Shown in pieces: positions 52,262 to 59,744 of a stretch of DNA of 64,000 nt (position 1 is the first letter of the stretch; the number at the start of each line of letters is the position of its first letter). The notes under the pieces were generated by a model. It was given only the letters and a program-made list of their open reading frames with translations, had not been told where the DNA came from and did no database searches. The position numbers and the translations under genes were made by a program. The stretch comes from Lentisalinibacter orientalis (lineage in GTDB: Bacteria; Pseudomonadota; Gammaproteobacteria; Steroidobacterales; Woeseiaceae). The DNA lies in assembly GCF_040706535.1 (NCBI RefSeq), contig NZ_JAPDRJ010000005.1:62001-126000 (forward strand), in the 5' to 3' direction.

Positions 52262-53569
52262 TCAGCCGGACGGGCCGGGCGACGATTCTGCGGAGGATTC
52301 TCTGGACAGATCTTTGGACGACACTGCGCGCGAGGGGGCGCCTACCTCGAGGTCTTCGGGGAACCCGGTCTCCGCCTCGTAGATCTCGTGCAGAAGTCGG
52401 CGCCACTGCTCGTACTGGGCCTCGGCAGTGCCGGTGAGCCGTCGTGCCTGACCTTTCACCGTCACCACCATCGGCGCGGCCTCGGAGTTGAACGAGTCCG
52501 CCAGCTCACGGATCGATTCCTTGTGCAGGCGCGCTTCGGCAAATCGCCTGAAACTGCTTCCTATGGTCCTGAAGCCACCCTCGAAGACCATCGCCTGGGT
52601 CGCTCTCTTGACTCGCCGCTGGGTGCGGCTGTCATCTTCGTCGTCCGTGTCGATCATCGCGCCGCCCGCAATGATCGCCACGCCCAGAAGCCCCCGGCGG
52701 AGCGCGGAATTTCGCATCTCGCGGTGAGTCACCACCTGTTCCCGCGCTGCTTCACGCCAGCCCTCGTAGGGTATGGCAATGCCGTAATAGAAATTCGCGT
52801 AATGCTCGTTCAGGGTGTCGACGAACAGGTTGTCCCGCTCACGCACCTGGCGCAGCCGGCGCAGCATGGGATCGTTCTCGGCCGGTAATCGGCGTATCTC
52901 GTAGCGGCCGCGGTCCGTCTCCTCCACGTAACCCTCGAAGACCCTTGGAGCCAGGTCTTCGATAAAGCGCAGTTCCGCCACAGTACGGATGCGCCCGACT
53001 TCCTCCGCAGAAAGCTCGTCGAGCAGCAACTTCAGATCGTTCGCGATCTCATTGTAGACGTTCTGGTAGGGGTCATTGCGGCGATCCCGGTTCCGCGCAT
53101 AGTCCGCCCCCACCATGCGCGCCTTGTAGCGCTTGTCCATCCATTCCCGGCCGGTAACGTCGAAGGCGACCACCTCCAGTTCCACCGTGTCCCCGTCCGA
53201 CTCGATGATCTCGCCGGTGACGTAGAGATCGGTGTACACCTCCCGACTCGGCAGCACCCGCACCGCGCCCCAGTAACCGGTGCGCTGCAGCGTGTTTTTC
53301 AGGTGGTAGGCGAAGTAGCGGGCCTCCGCCCGGCGGATCTCCGGATAGATGCCGGTCTCCTCCGGTTCGTTGTCCTCCTCGATGCCCGGCGCGAATTCGA
53401 TGACGCCGACGTCCAGCAGGCGTGCCTCCGGTATCTCTACCTCGGCACGGGTCAGGTCGATATCCTCGCCGGCGCTCTCGACGCGTGCGACACTGCAGCC
53501 CGCCAGCACGAAGCCGACCAGCAGCAGGATCGCCGCACGGCAGAAGACGGTTGCGGTGCTAGGCGCCAT
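52262..53569 (-). CDS. lipoprotein of the VWA/ExbB operon, unknown
   Basis: 435 residues with a lipobox at residue 25 (LLLVGFVLAGC). The N-terminal domain, residues 45-190, has alternating strands and helices (YPEIRRAEARYFAYHLKNTL, SDGDTVELEVVAFDVTGRE), as in lipoproteins that form ring or plug domains, but I cannot name a family. The C-terminal half is helical and includes a hydrophobic GLLGVAIIAGGAMI. The tail is Ser/Pro-rich. It is followed by the kinase-like gene and preceded by the Ser/Gly lipoprotein gene (24-base gap). Confidence 0.8.
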   Translation of the reverse strand: MAPSTATVFCRAAILLLVGFVLAGCSVARVESAGEDIDLTRAEVEIPEARLLDVGVIEFAPGIEEDNEPEETGIYPEIRRAEARYFAYHLKNTLQRTGYWGAVRVLPSREVYTDLYVTGEIIESDGDTVELEVVAFDVTGREWMDKRYKARMVGADYARNRDRRNDPYQNVYNEIANDLKLLLDELSAEEVGRIRTVAELRFIEDLAPRVFEGYVEETDRGRYEIRRLPAENDPMLRRLRQVRERDNLFVDTLNEHYANFYYGIAIPYEGWREAAREQVVTHREMRNSALRRGLLGVAIIAGGAMIDTDDEDDSRTQRRVKRATQAMVFEGGFRTIGSSFRRFAEARLHKESIRELADSFNSEAAPMVVTVKGQARRLTGTAEAQYEQWRRLLHEIYEAETGFPEDLEVGAPSRAVSSKDLSRESSAESSPGPSG

Positions 53570-53593
53570 GGCTTCCCGGCTTGCGTCGATTCA

Positions 53594-54553
53594 TCAGAGC
53601 CCCTTGTAGGACCGGTATTCGTCCCAGAGACGCTCGCGGAGCTCCGGGTCTTCCTCGGCCAGCGCGGCCTCTCGCAGCTGCCTGGCGACGATGTCGTCGT
53701 CCACGCCCGCCGGGATGTCCTCGGGGGTGCGCTCGCCGATCTGCTCCGTGGAGAGCTGATCCACCGAGCCGGGTTCCTGGCGCATGCTGCCGCCGGAGCC
53801 GCCCGCGGAATTGTTCACGACGCCCACCGTGCCGCCGGTGCCTTCGCCGGCCTCGCCCGCCTGCTCGCCGAGCCCGACACCGCCACCGCCACGGCCGCCA
53901 GCGTTCTCGAAGGCACCCGTGTCGCGGCTCACCTCGGCCACCTTCTGCTGCTCCTCGAGCAGCGAGTCATCGAAGTCGCCGAGGGAGCGCTCGAACTCCT
54001 CGTCCAGGGAACCCTGACCGCCGCCGGGTACGTCTGTCATACCGCCCGGTCCCGAGTCGCGTTCGCCCACGGAGCCGACGCTGCCGTAGGCGCCGCCTTC
54101 GCCGGTGGTCGCGCTGCCGCCTTCGCTACCGGCGCCGTCCTGGCCGCCGGCGGCGTCGCCCGACGCCCCGCCGGACGCCCCGCCCGACGAATCGTCGCCG
54201 GGCATACCGCCCGACATGCCCCCGGGCATCTGGCCCGACTGGCTGCCTTCGCTACCGGGCATACCGCCGGGCATCCCGCCGGTGGATCCGCTCGGCGAAC
54301 CACCGGCCGGAGAGCCGGTGCTGCTGCCCGTCGATCCGGAAGGGGATCCGCTCGTCGAGCCGGAGGGCGAGCCGGTGGAGCCGCTGCTCGGGCTGCCGGT
54401 GCTCGAACTCGGGCTGCCGGAGCTGCTGCTGGGGCTGCCGGAGCTGCTGCTCGACGAGGTAGAGGCGCAGCCGCCCAGCGTCAGGCCGGCCGCGCAGAGA
54501 CCGAGGACCATCAGTCTGGCCGCTCGTGGGGTCAGGTGTCGCGTGCTGCTCAT
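53594..54553 (-). CDS. Ser/Gly/Pro-rich low-complexity lipoprotein
   Basis: 319 residues from ATG 54553, preceded by GGGAG. A lipobox LGGC puts Cys29 at the N-terminus of the mature form. Residues ~31-180 are almost only Ser, Gly, Pro and Thr (SGSPSSSSGSPSSSTGSPSS and MPGGMPGSEGSQSGQMPGGM), followed by a charged helix-forming end (EEQQKVAEVSRDTGAFENA, ELRERLWDEYRSYKGL). It may be a flexible outer-membrane or periplasmic tether. It is the first gene of the minus-strand operon 54553-42627. Confidence 0.8.
   Translation of the reverse strand: MSSTRHLTPRAARLMVLGLCAAGLTLGGCASTSSSSSSGSPSSSSGSPSSSTGSPSSGSTGSPSGSTSGSPSGSTGSSTGSPAGGSPSGSTGGMPGGMPGSEGSQSGQMPGGMSGGMPGDDSSGGASGGASGDAAGGQDGAGSEGGSATTGEGGAYGSVGSVGERDSGPGGMTDVPGGGQGSLDEEFERSLGDFDDSLLEEQQKVAEVSRDTGAFENAGGRGGGGVGLGEQAGEAGEGTGGTVGVVNNSAGGSGGSMRQEPGSVDQLSTEQIGERTPEDIPAGVDDDIVARQLREAALAEEDPELRERLWDEYRSYKGL
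54014..54463 (-). repeat. low-complexity Ser/Gly/Pro coding repeat region
   Basis: GSPS/GSTG-type codon repeats encode most of the lipoprotein stalk; length variation between strains would be expected here. Confidence 0.6.
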
Positions 54554-54692
54554 GTCTCCCTCTCGATTGCCCGTCCGGGCAGGCCTGCGGCGGATGCCGG
54601 CCGCGCTCGCTGCGAGCAAGCGCCTGAATGGCCTCCCGGAAGGTGACCATAGCTTTCGAGGCCAAAAGCCGCCGCAGAGTTCCCTGAGACCT

Positions 54693-54721
54693 ATTTGCCA
54701 CAGACGGGACCCTGTATTCAA
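54693..54721 (-). promoter_or_regulatory. candidate promoter of the VWA/ExbB operon
   Basis: TTGAAT (54721-54716) and GCAAAT (54698-54693) are separated by 17 bases on the minus strand, ending about 140 bases before the first gene. The -10 is poor. Confidence 0.25.
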
Positions 54722-54793
54722 TGCCGGCGGGATGCCGGCGGCCCGTTCCGGGAGGAGGCGGCGAGGCGGATTGTCGAGTTGGGGAGCAGAAGA

Positions 54794-54823
54794 GCCGCCC
54801 CGGGCGCGCCTGCCCGGGGCGGC
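54794..54823 (-). terminator. strong hairpin after Spy/CpxP-like gene
   Basis: A perfect 12-bp stem (gccgccccgggc / gcccggggcggc) with a 6-base loop, 6 bases after the stop at 54830; on the minus strand it is followed by a T-rich TCTTCT. It could isolate the Spy-like gene from the operon downstream. Confidence 0.7.
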
Positions 54824-54829
54824 AGAGGG

Positions 54830-55432
54830 TCAGAGGACGTCGTCCTCCTTCGCGCCTGAATCGTTCGCGTCGGGACCGGCACCGCGGCCCTGGCCGGCAC
54901 CTGCACCGCCGGGCGCCGACGGCCGCTGGTGCTGCTGCAGTTTCTGCCGGCGCTGGTCCATGCGCGCCATGCGATCGGCCCGCATCTCCGTCAGCCGGGC
55001 CTGCTGGTCCTCGTCCAGCGCCGCCATGATGTCGGCGTGGGTCTCGCTGCGCAGCAGGGCCATGCGGCTGGTCAGCTCGCCCTGGCGCTGGGCCAGCGTA
55101 TTGGCGAGCGTCTGATGATTCGGGTCGGCAGGGTCGAGGTTGCGCAGTTCGCGGTGATTCGCGCGCAACTGCTCGTGCAGCGTGCGGATCTCGTCGCGCC
55201 GGGAGTCGAGGGCCTGTCGGACCGCCTCCCGCTGCTCGGCGCTGAGGTCCAGTTCCGCCGACATGTGAGCCAGCATCCGCGCCGGATCCGGACCGCCATG
55301 AGGGCCGCCGCCGTGAGGGCCTGCGCCGTGAGGCCCCGCCAGGGCGGCTCCGGCGAACAACAGCGCCGCCAGGGCCAGGGCGTTCCGCCGTAGCGCGCGA
55401 CCGGTGACTCGACCGGGGATGATCCCTCTCAT
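54830..55432 (-). CDS. Spy/CpxP-like LTxxQ periplasmic protein
   Basis: 200 residues. A signal peptide ends at ALAGPHG (~residue 33); a His/Gly/Pro repeat (GPHGAGPHGGGPHGG) follows and could bind metal. The LTxxQ-type pair is LDLSAEQREAVRQALDSRR and LDEDQQARLTEMRADRM, with helical hairpins between. Such proteins are envelope-stress chaperones or negative regulators of CpxA-like sensors. It is divergent from a response regulator/sensor kinase pair, as cpxP is from cpxRA. The tail is Gly/Gln-rich. Confidence 0.85.
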   Translation of the reverse strand: MRGIIPGRVTGRALRRNALALAALLFAGAALAGPHGAGPHGGGPHGGPDPARMLAHMSAELDLSAEQREAVRQALDSRRDEIRTLHEQLRANHRELRNLDPADPNHQTLANTLAQRQGELTSRMALLRSETHADIMAALDEDQQARLTEMRADRMARMDQRRQKLQQHQRPSAPGGAGAGQGRGAGPDANDSGAKEDDVL

Positions 55433-55494
55433 GTCAGCCTCCTTTCCCGCAGGGGGGGAGTGATTTCTGCCACGCCTCCAGAGTAGACCCTGTA

Positions 55495-55508
55495 GCGCAA
55501 AGTTGCGC
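55495..55508. promoter_or_regulatory. palindromic candidate operator between Spy-like gene and response regulator
   Basis: gcgcaa-ag-ttgcgc is a perfect 6-bp inverted repeat with a 2-base spacer in the divergent promoter region. A minus-strand TTGACA at 55527-55532 lies just upstream of it, so a protein bound here would cover the -10 of the Spy-like gene. Confidence 0.4.
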
Positions 55509-55594
55509 CACGGCCGTGCAAAGAAGTGTCAAGCCGCGCCCCGGGAGACGCTCTTGGTCTTGCAGCTTCGCAGCCGGCAGCGGAGCATACGCGC

Positions 55595-56332
55595 ATGAAC
55601 AGCGCAGCCGCCGACAGCACGGGCCGCGAGGAGGCCGACGGACGCCTCCTGCTGGTGGACGACGATCAGGAACTCGCCACCATGCTGCAGGAGTATCTGG
55701 AGCCCGAGGGGTTCGCCGTGGAGTGGGCCGGCGACGGCCCGAAGGCGCTGGAGCGCCTGGCAGACGCCGCATTCGACCTGATCATACTGGACGTCATGAT
55801 GCCGGGCATGAACGGCTTCGAGGTGTTGCGGCGCATCCGTGCCGAGCGCGACACGCCCGTGCTGATGCTCACCGCCCGCGGCGACGACGTGGACCGCATT
55901 GTCGGGCTGGAGATCGGCGCGGACGACTATCTGGCGAAGCCCTTCAATCCCCGCGAGCTGGTGGCCCGTCTGCGGGCGGTACTGCGGCGGACGAGACCGC
56001 CCGCGGCCGCCGAGACGGGCCACCTGAGCGCGGGCTCCATCGCGCTCGACCTGCGCACCCGCCGGGCCACCCGCGGCGGGCGCGAGCTCCGGCTCACCGG
56101 TACCGAGTTCCAGCTGCTGGGGCTGCTCGTGGCCGCCGCCGGCGAGGTGGTGAGCAAGGAGACCATCTCCCGGGAGGTGCTGGGCCGGCGACTGCAGCCC
56201 TGGGACCGCAGCGTGGACACCCACATCAGTAATCTGCGCGGCAAGCTGACCGGCGACGAGCGCGGTGAGAACCCCATCCGCAACATCCGCGGCGTGGGCT
56301 ACACGCTGGTCCCGGACGAGCCGGATGCCTAG
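55595..56332 (+). CDS. OmpR/PhoB-family response regulator (CpxR-like)
   Basis: 245 residues from ATG 55595. The receiver has LLLVDDDQEL, phosphoacceptor Asp in LIILDVMMPGMNG and Lys in DDYLAKPFNPREL. The C-terminal winged helix has SVDTHISNLRGKL and NPIRNIRGVGYTLVP. It lies head to head with a Spy/CpxP-like gene and overlaps the sensor kinase start by eight bases, so I take it as the CpxR counterpart; the inducing signal is likely envelope stress. Confidence 0.9.
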   Translation: MNSAAADSTGREEADGRLLLVDDDQELATMLQEYLEPEGFAVEWAGDGPKALERLADAAFDLIILDVMMPGMNGFEVLRRIRAERDTPVLMLTARGDDVDRIVGLEIGADDYLAKPFNPRELVARLRAVLRRTRPPAAAETGHLSAGSIALDLRTRRATRGGRELRLTGTEFQLLGLLVAAAGEVVSKETISREVLGRRLQPWDRSVDTHISNLRGKLTGDERGENPIRNIRGVGYTLVPDEPDA

Positions 56333-57686
56333 CCTGTTCCTGCGCATCTTCCTGGGCTTCTGGCTGGTCATCGGCGTGCTGCTGGCGGCGGCCATCCTGG
56401 TGGTCTGGCAGGTGGCGGAACAGCGGCGCGAAGCCTGGCAACAGTTCGACCCGCGGGCCGTGCACATCGAGGCCTCCCAGGTGCTCTCCGGCGGCGGGCC
56501 CGAGGCCCTGCGGGAATGGCTGCAGGACGGCGCCGGACTGCCCCCGGAGCTGCGCCTGTTCGTCCTGCTGGAGGACGGCCGGGACATCCTCGGGCGGCCC
56601 CTGCCCGAGGTGCTGGTGGCCGAACTCGCGCGTCTGCGCGCCGTGGCGGAACAGCTGAACAGGCCGCGCGCCCTGCCGCCGAACTTCCGGCCGGCGCGGC
56701 CGATTCCCCAGATCATCGGCCCGGACGGCCGCGTCTACAGCCTGTTTCTGTTCCGCCGTCCCGGCGCCGCCCTGCGCCTGTTGCCGGATCTCCCCGTGCG
56801 CGTGACGCTGCTGCTGTTCGCGCTGGCGGTCAGTGCCGGCGTGGCATGGCTACTGGCGCGCACCCTGTCGCGGCCGGTGAAGAGCCTGCGTGATGCCACC
56901 CGCGCGCTGGCTGAAGGCAGCCTGGATACGCGCGTGGGAGGGCCTATCGTGACCCGCCGGGACGAGCTCGGCAGCCTCGCGCGGGACTTCAACGACATGG
57001 CCGCACAGCTGGAGGCCTCACAGCGTTCCCAGCGCGAGCTGCTGCGCAACGTCTCCCACGAACTGCGTTCGCCGCTCGCGCGCATGCGGGTGGCGCTGGG
57101 CCTCGCCCAGCGCGACGCCGGCGAACTGCCGGCACTCGCGCGCATCGAGAAGGAATCGGATCGGCTCGACTGGCTCATCGGCGAGATCATGGACTTCGCC
57201 CGGGCCGATTCCGGCCGCGGTCCCCGCAGCGAGGAATTCGATCTGACGGCGATGCTGCGCGAGCTGGTCCGCGACGCGCGTTTCGAGGGCGGCGACGACG
57301 GCCCGCGCATCGAGCTGGAGGCGCCGGCGGGCGTCCTGGTCCGCGCCCAGCGGGCCTCGCTGGCGAGCGCCGTCGAGAACGTGCTGCGCAATGCGGCCCA
57401 TCATGCCGAGCAGCGCGTCGACGTGCGGCTGAGCCGTGGCCCGGAGGGCCTGTCCGTGACCATCGCCGACGACGGCGGCGGCGTCCCCGACGAGGAACTC
57501 GGCCTGCTGTTCGAACCGTTCTACCGGGGCGACAAGGTGGGCACCGCCGGACTGGGGCTCGCCATCGCGCGGCGGGTCACCGAGCTGCACGCCGGCAGCA
57601 TCGTCGCCCGCAACCGGAAGGACGGCGGGCTGCAGGTGACCATCACGCTGCCGGCGACGATGCTGGCGACTCAGAGACCGAGCTGA
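56325..57686 (+). CDS. sensor histidine kinase (CpxA-like)
   Basis: 453 residues from ATG 56325 within the end of the regulator gene. Helices at 4-28 and ~145-170 bracket a ~115-residue periplasmic domain. HAMP (LSRPVKSLRDATRALAEGSL) leads to the HisKA His in RNVSHELRSPLARMR and the ATPase N-box ENVLRNAAHHA, G1 IADDGGGVPDEEL and G2 GTAGLGLAIARR. All catalytic parts are intact. The last 16 bases overlap the tail of the acyl-CoA dehydrogenase gene on the other strand. Confidence 0.92.
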   Translation: MPSLFLRIFLGFWLVIGVLLAAAILVVWQVAEQRREAWQQFDPRAVHIEASQVLSGGGPEALREWLQDGAGLPPELRLFVLLEDGRDILGRPLPEVLVAELARLRAVAEQLNRPRALPPNFRPARPIPQIIGPDGRVYSLFLFRRPGAALRLLPDLPVRVTLLLFALAVSAGVAWLLARTLSRPVKSLRDATRALAEGSLDTRVGGPIVTRRDELGSLARDFNDMAAQLEASQRSQRELLRNVSHELRSPLARMRVALGLAQRDAGELPALARIEKESDRLDWLIGEIMDFARADSGRGPRSEEFDLTAMLRELVRDARFEGGDDGPRIELEAPAGVLVRAQRASLASAVENVLRNAAHHAEQRVDVRLSRGPEGLSVTIADDGGGVPDEELGLLFEPFYRGDKVGTAGLGLAIARRVTELHAGSIVARNRKDGGLQVTITLPATMLATQRPS

Positions 57687-58840
57687 CGCGCGGCCAGGTC
57701 GCGCATGATCTCCTCGGAACCGCCGCCGATGGCGTTCACCCGCACCTCCCGGTAGATGCGCTCGATGCGGCTGCCGCGCAGATAACCGGCGCCGCCGAGA
57801 ATCTGCATTGCCTCCCGGGCGCAGAACTCCATGGTCAGCGTGGCCTGCACCTTCAGCATGGCCAGATCCGCCGCCGGGGTCTCGCCCCGGTCGACGCGCC
57901 AGGTGCAGTGTTCCAGATAGGCCTGCGTCGCGTTCACCTGCCGCAGCATCTCCACCAGCTTGTGGCGGATGACCTGGTGATCGGCGAGACGCCGGCCGAA
58001 GGTATGGCGCTGACGCGCCCAAGCGAGCGCGTCCTCGACGCAGACCCGCGCCGAGGCATTGGCGCCGGCCGCCATGGCCAGCCGTTCGCCGTTGAAATTT
58101 TTCATGATCAGGGCGAACCCGGCACCCTCCGTGCCGATCAGATGATCCCGCGGCACGCGCACGCCGTCGAAATGGATGGTGGCCGTGTCGGACGACCACC
58201 AGCCCTGCTTGCGGTCGAGTTCCGTGCGGCTCACGCCGTCCGCGTCGGCAGGGATCAGAAGCATCGAGATGCCGTCGTAGCCCTCGCCCGTGCGTACGGC
58301 GGTGGTGAAGTAGTCCGCCCGCATGCCGCCGGTGATGAAGGTCTTCTCGCCGTCGACCACGTAGTGATCGCCTTCCGCGACGGCCCGGGTGCGGATGGCG
58401 GCCACGTCCGAGCCGCCGCCCGGCTCCGTGATGGCCAGCGACATGTGCCGTTCGCCGGTGAGCACCCGCGGCGCGATCGCCGCGCGCAGCGGCTCGGGGC
58501 CGCCGGCGAGCAGCGGCGGCAGGGCGATGCCGTGCACCATCAGGCTCGCGTTGACGCCGCCGGCGCCGCTGCGGGCCAGCTCCTCGGAGACGATCAGGCG
58601 ATGGAAGCCGTCGATGCCCTCGGAGACGCCGCCGTAGCGCTCGGGGTAGCCGACCTGCAGCAGGCCGAACTCCGCCGCGTCGTGGAACAGGGACTCCGGG
58701 ATGCGGCCCGCCTCTTCCCAGTCGTCCACGAACGGCATGATCTTGTCGTCGACGAAGCGGCGTACCTGGCGGCGCCACTCCTCGTGGCTCTCCGTCATCC
58801 AGGGACACGGCGGTCGGGGCAGTTCGCTATCCGTCGGCAT
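57671..58840 (-). CDS. acyl-CoA dehydrogenase
   Basis: 389 residues from ATG 58840. Family motifs: LAITEPGGGSDVAAIRTRAV, DGEKTFITGG, RQRHTFGRRLADHQVI, MQILGGAGYLRGSRIERIYR and AIGGGSEEIMRDLAARQL, which holds the catalytic Glu. It removes two hydrogens from acyl-CoA thioesters with FAD and passes electrons to ETF. It is the last gene of a minus-strand run and starts within the last 14 bases of the PP2C gene, so its translation is coupled to a phosphatase, which is unusual. Confidence 0.93.
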   Translation of the reverse strand: MPTDSELPRPPCPWMTESHEEWRRQVRRFVDDKIMPFVDDWEEAGRIPESLFHDAAEFGLLQVGYPERYGGVSEGIDGFHRLIVSEELARSGAGGVNASLMVHGIALPPLLAGGPEPLRAAIAPRVLTGERHMSLAITEPGGGSDVAAIRTRAVAEGDHYVVDGEKTFITGGMRADYFTTAVRTGEGYDGISMLLIPADADGVSRTELDRKQGWWSSDTATIHFDGVRVPRDHLIGTEGAGFALIMKNFNGERLAMAAGANASARVCVEDALAWARQRHTFGRRLADHQVIRHKLVEMLRQVNATQAYLEHCTWRVDRGETPAADLAMLKVQATLTMEFCAREAMQILGGAGYLRGSRIERIYREVRVNAIGGGSEEIMRDLAARQLGL

Positions 58841-59744
58841 CGTCGTCACCTTCCTCCTTCTTCGTCTCGTGCGCCGCATCTCCGTCCGGCGCCGCGGCAT
58901 CCTCTTCCGCGCCGGGCTTGCGGAACAGGATGATGCTGAGGTCGTCGGGCTTGCTCGGCGTGGGCGCCTCCGGCGTCAGCATGCGCTCGCGGGCATAGTC
59001 GGCCAGCTGCGCCAGCGTCTCTGCCGCCGGGCCTTTGCGGGCGATCTCCACGATCTCGGCCAGGTGGAGGTTGTCGGTGAGGCCGTCGCTAGCGAGCAGC
59101 AGCGTATCCCGGGGGGCCAGCTCCAGTTCGGCGCCCACCTCGATGCGCATGTCGGCGGTGCCGAGAAAGTTGAACACCAGGTTGCGCTCGGCATGGTAGA
59201 GCGCCTCCACCTCGTCGAGGAAACCCGCCTCCACGGCGAAGGCCACCGGCGTATGGGCTATCGTCTGCATCTTGAGCCGCCCGCGCTGACCCGTCACCAG
59301 CGCCGCCGAGTCGCCCACGTGGTACGGGCGCACCAACCGTCCCTCCACGGAGACCACGGTCAGCGTGGTCGCCGATCCGTTGGCCAGCGCCATCACGGCC
59401 GCGTTGGCTTCCTCCATGGCGTTCAGGATGGCCGTGCGTAGCATCACGGCGGGGTCGCTGACCGCCTTCAGCGACTCGATGACGGTGCGGATCGCCGTGC
59501 GCGAGGCCCGCTGCCCGGCCGGCAGGCCGCCGGCCCCGTCCGCGACCGCCAGCACCACCGTGTCCCCGGCCAGCGGTATCACGGCGAGCGTGTCCTCGTT
59601 GCCGGTCTCCTTGTCCGGGCTGCGGCGGCAATAGGCCACGGCCTCGCCGCCTGCTGCCTGCGCCGTCAGAATCTCGCCGGAATCCTCTTCCACCGGCAGT
59701 ACGAGGGGCTCTTCCTGGGTACCCCATGCCCGCGCCTCAGCCAT
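58827..59744 (-). CDS. PP2C-family serine/threonine phosphatase
   Basis: 305 residues from ATG 59744. The metal-binding Asp residues are in AVADGAGGLPAG, ASDGLTDNLH and KPDDLSIILF, with SPDKETGNEDTLAV near the N-terminus; all are intact. The C-terminus is acidic (KKEEGDDDADG). It should reverse Ser/Thr phosphorylation made by the kinase encoded immediately upstream, with which it shares eight bases. No membrane helix. Confidence 0.92.
   Translation of the reverse strand: MAEARAWGTQEEPLVLPVEEDSGEILTAQAAGGEAVAYCRRSPDKETGNEDTLAVIPLAGDTVVLAVADGAGGLPAGQRASRTAIRTVIESLKAVSDPAVMLRTAILNAMEEANAAVMALANGSATTLTVVSVEGRLVRPYHVGDSAALVTGQRGRLKMQTIAHTPVAFAVEAGFLDEVEALYHAERNLVFNFLGTADMRIEVGAELELAPRDTLLLASDGLTDNLHLAEIVEIARKGPAAETLAQLADYARERMLTPEAPTPSKPDDLSIILFRKPGAEEDAAAPDGDAAHETKKEEGDDDADG

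Noticed and set aside
42627..54553. Type VI secretion-associated PpkA/PppA/Fha locus
   Set aside because: No Tss core proteins (sheath, ClpV, Hcp, VgrG) are in the window.
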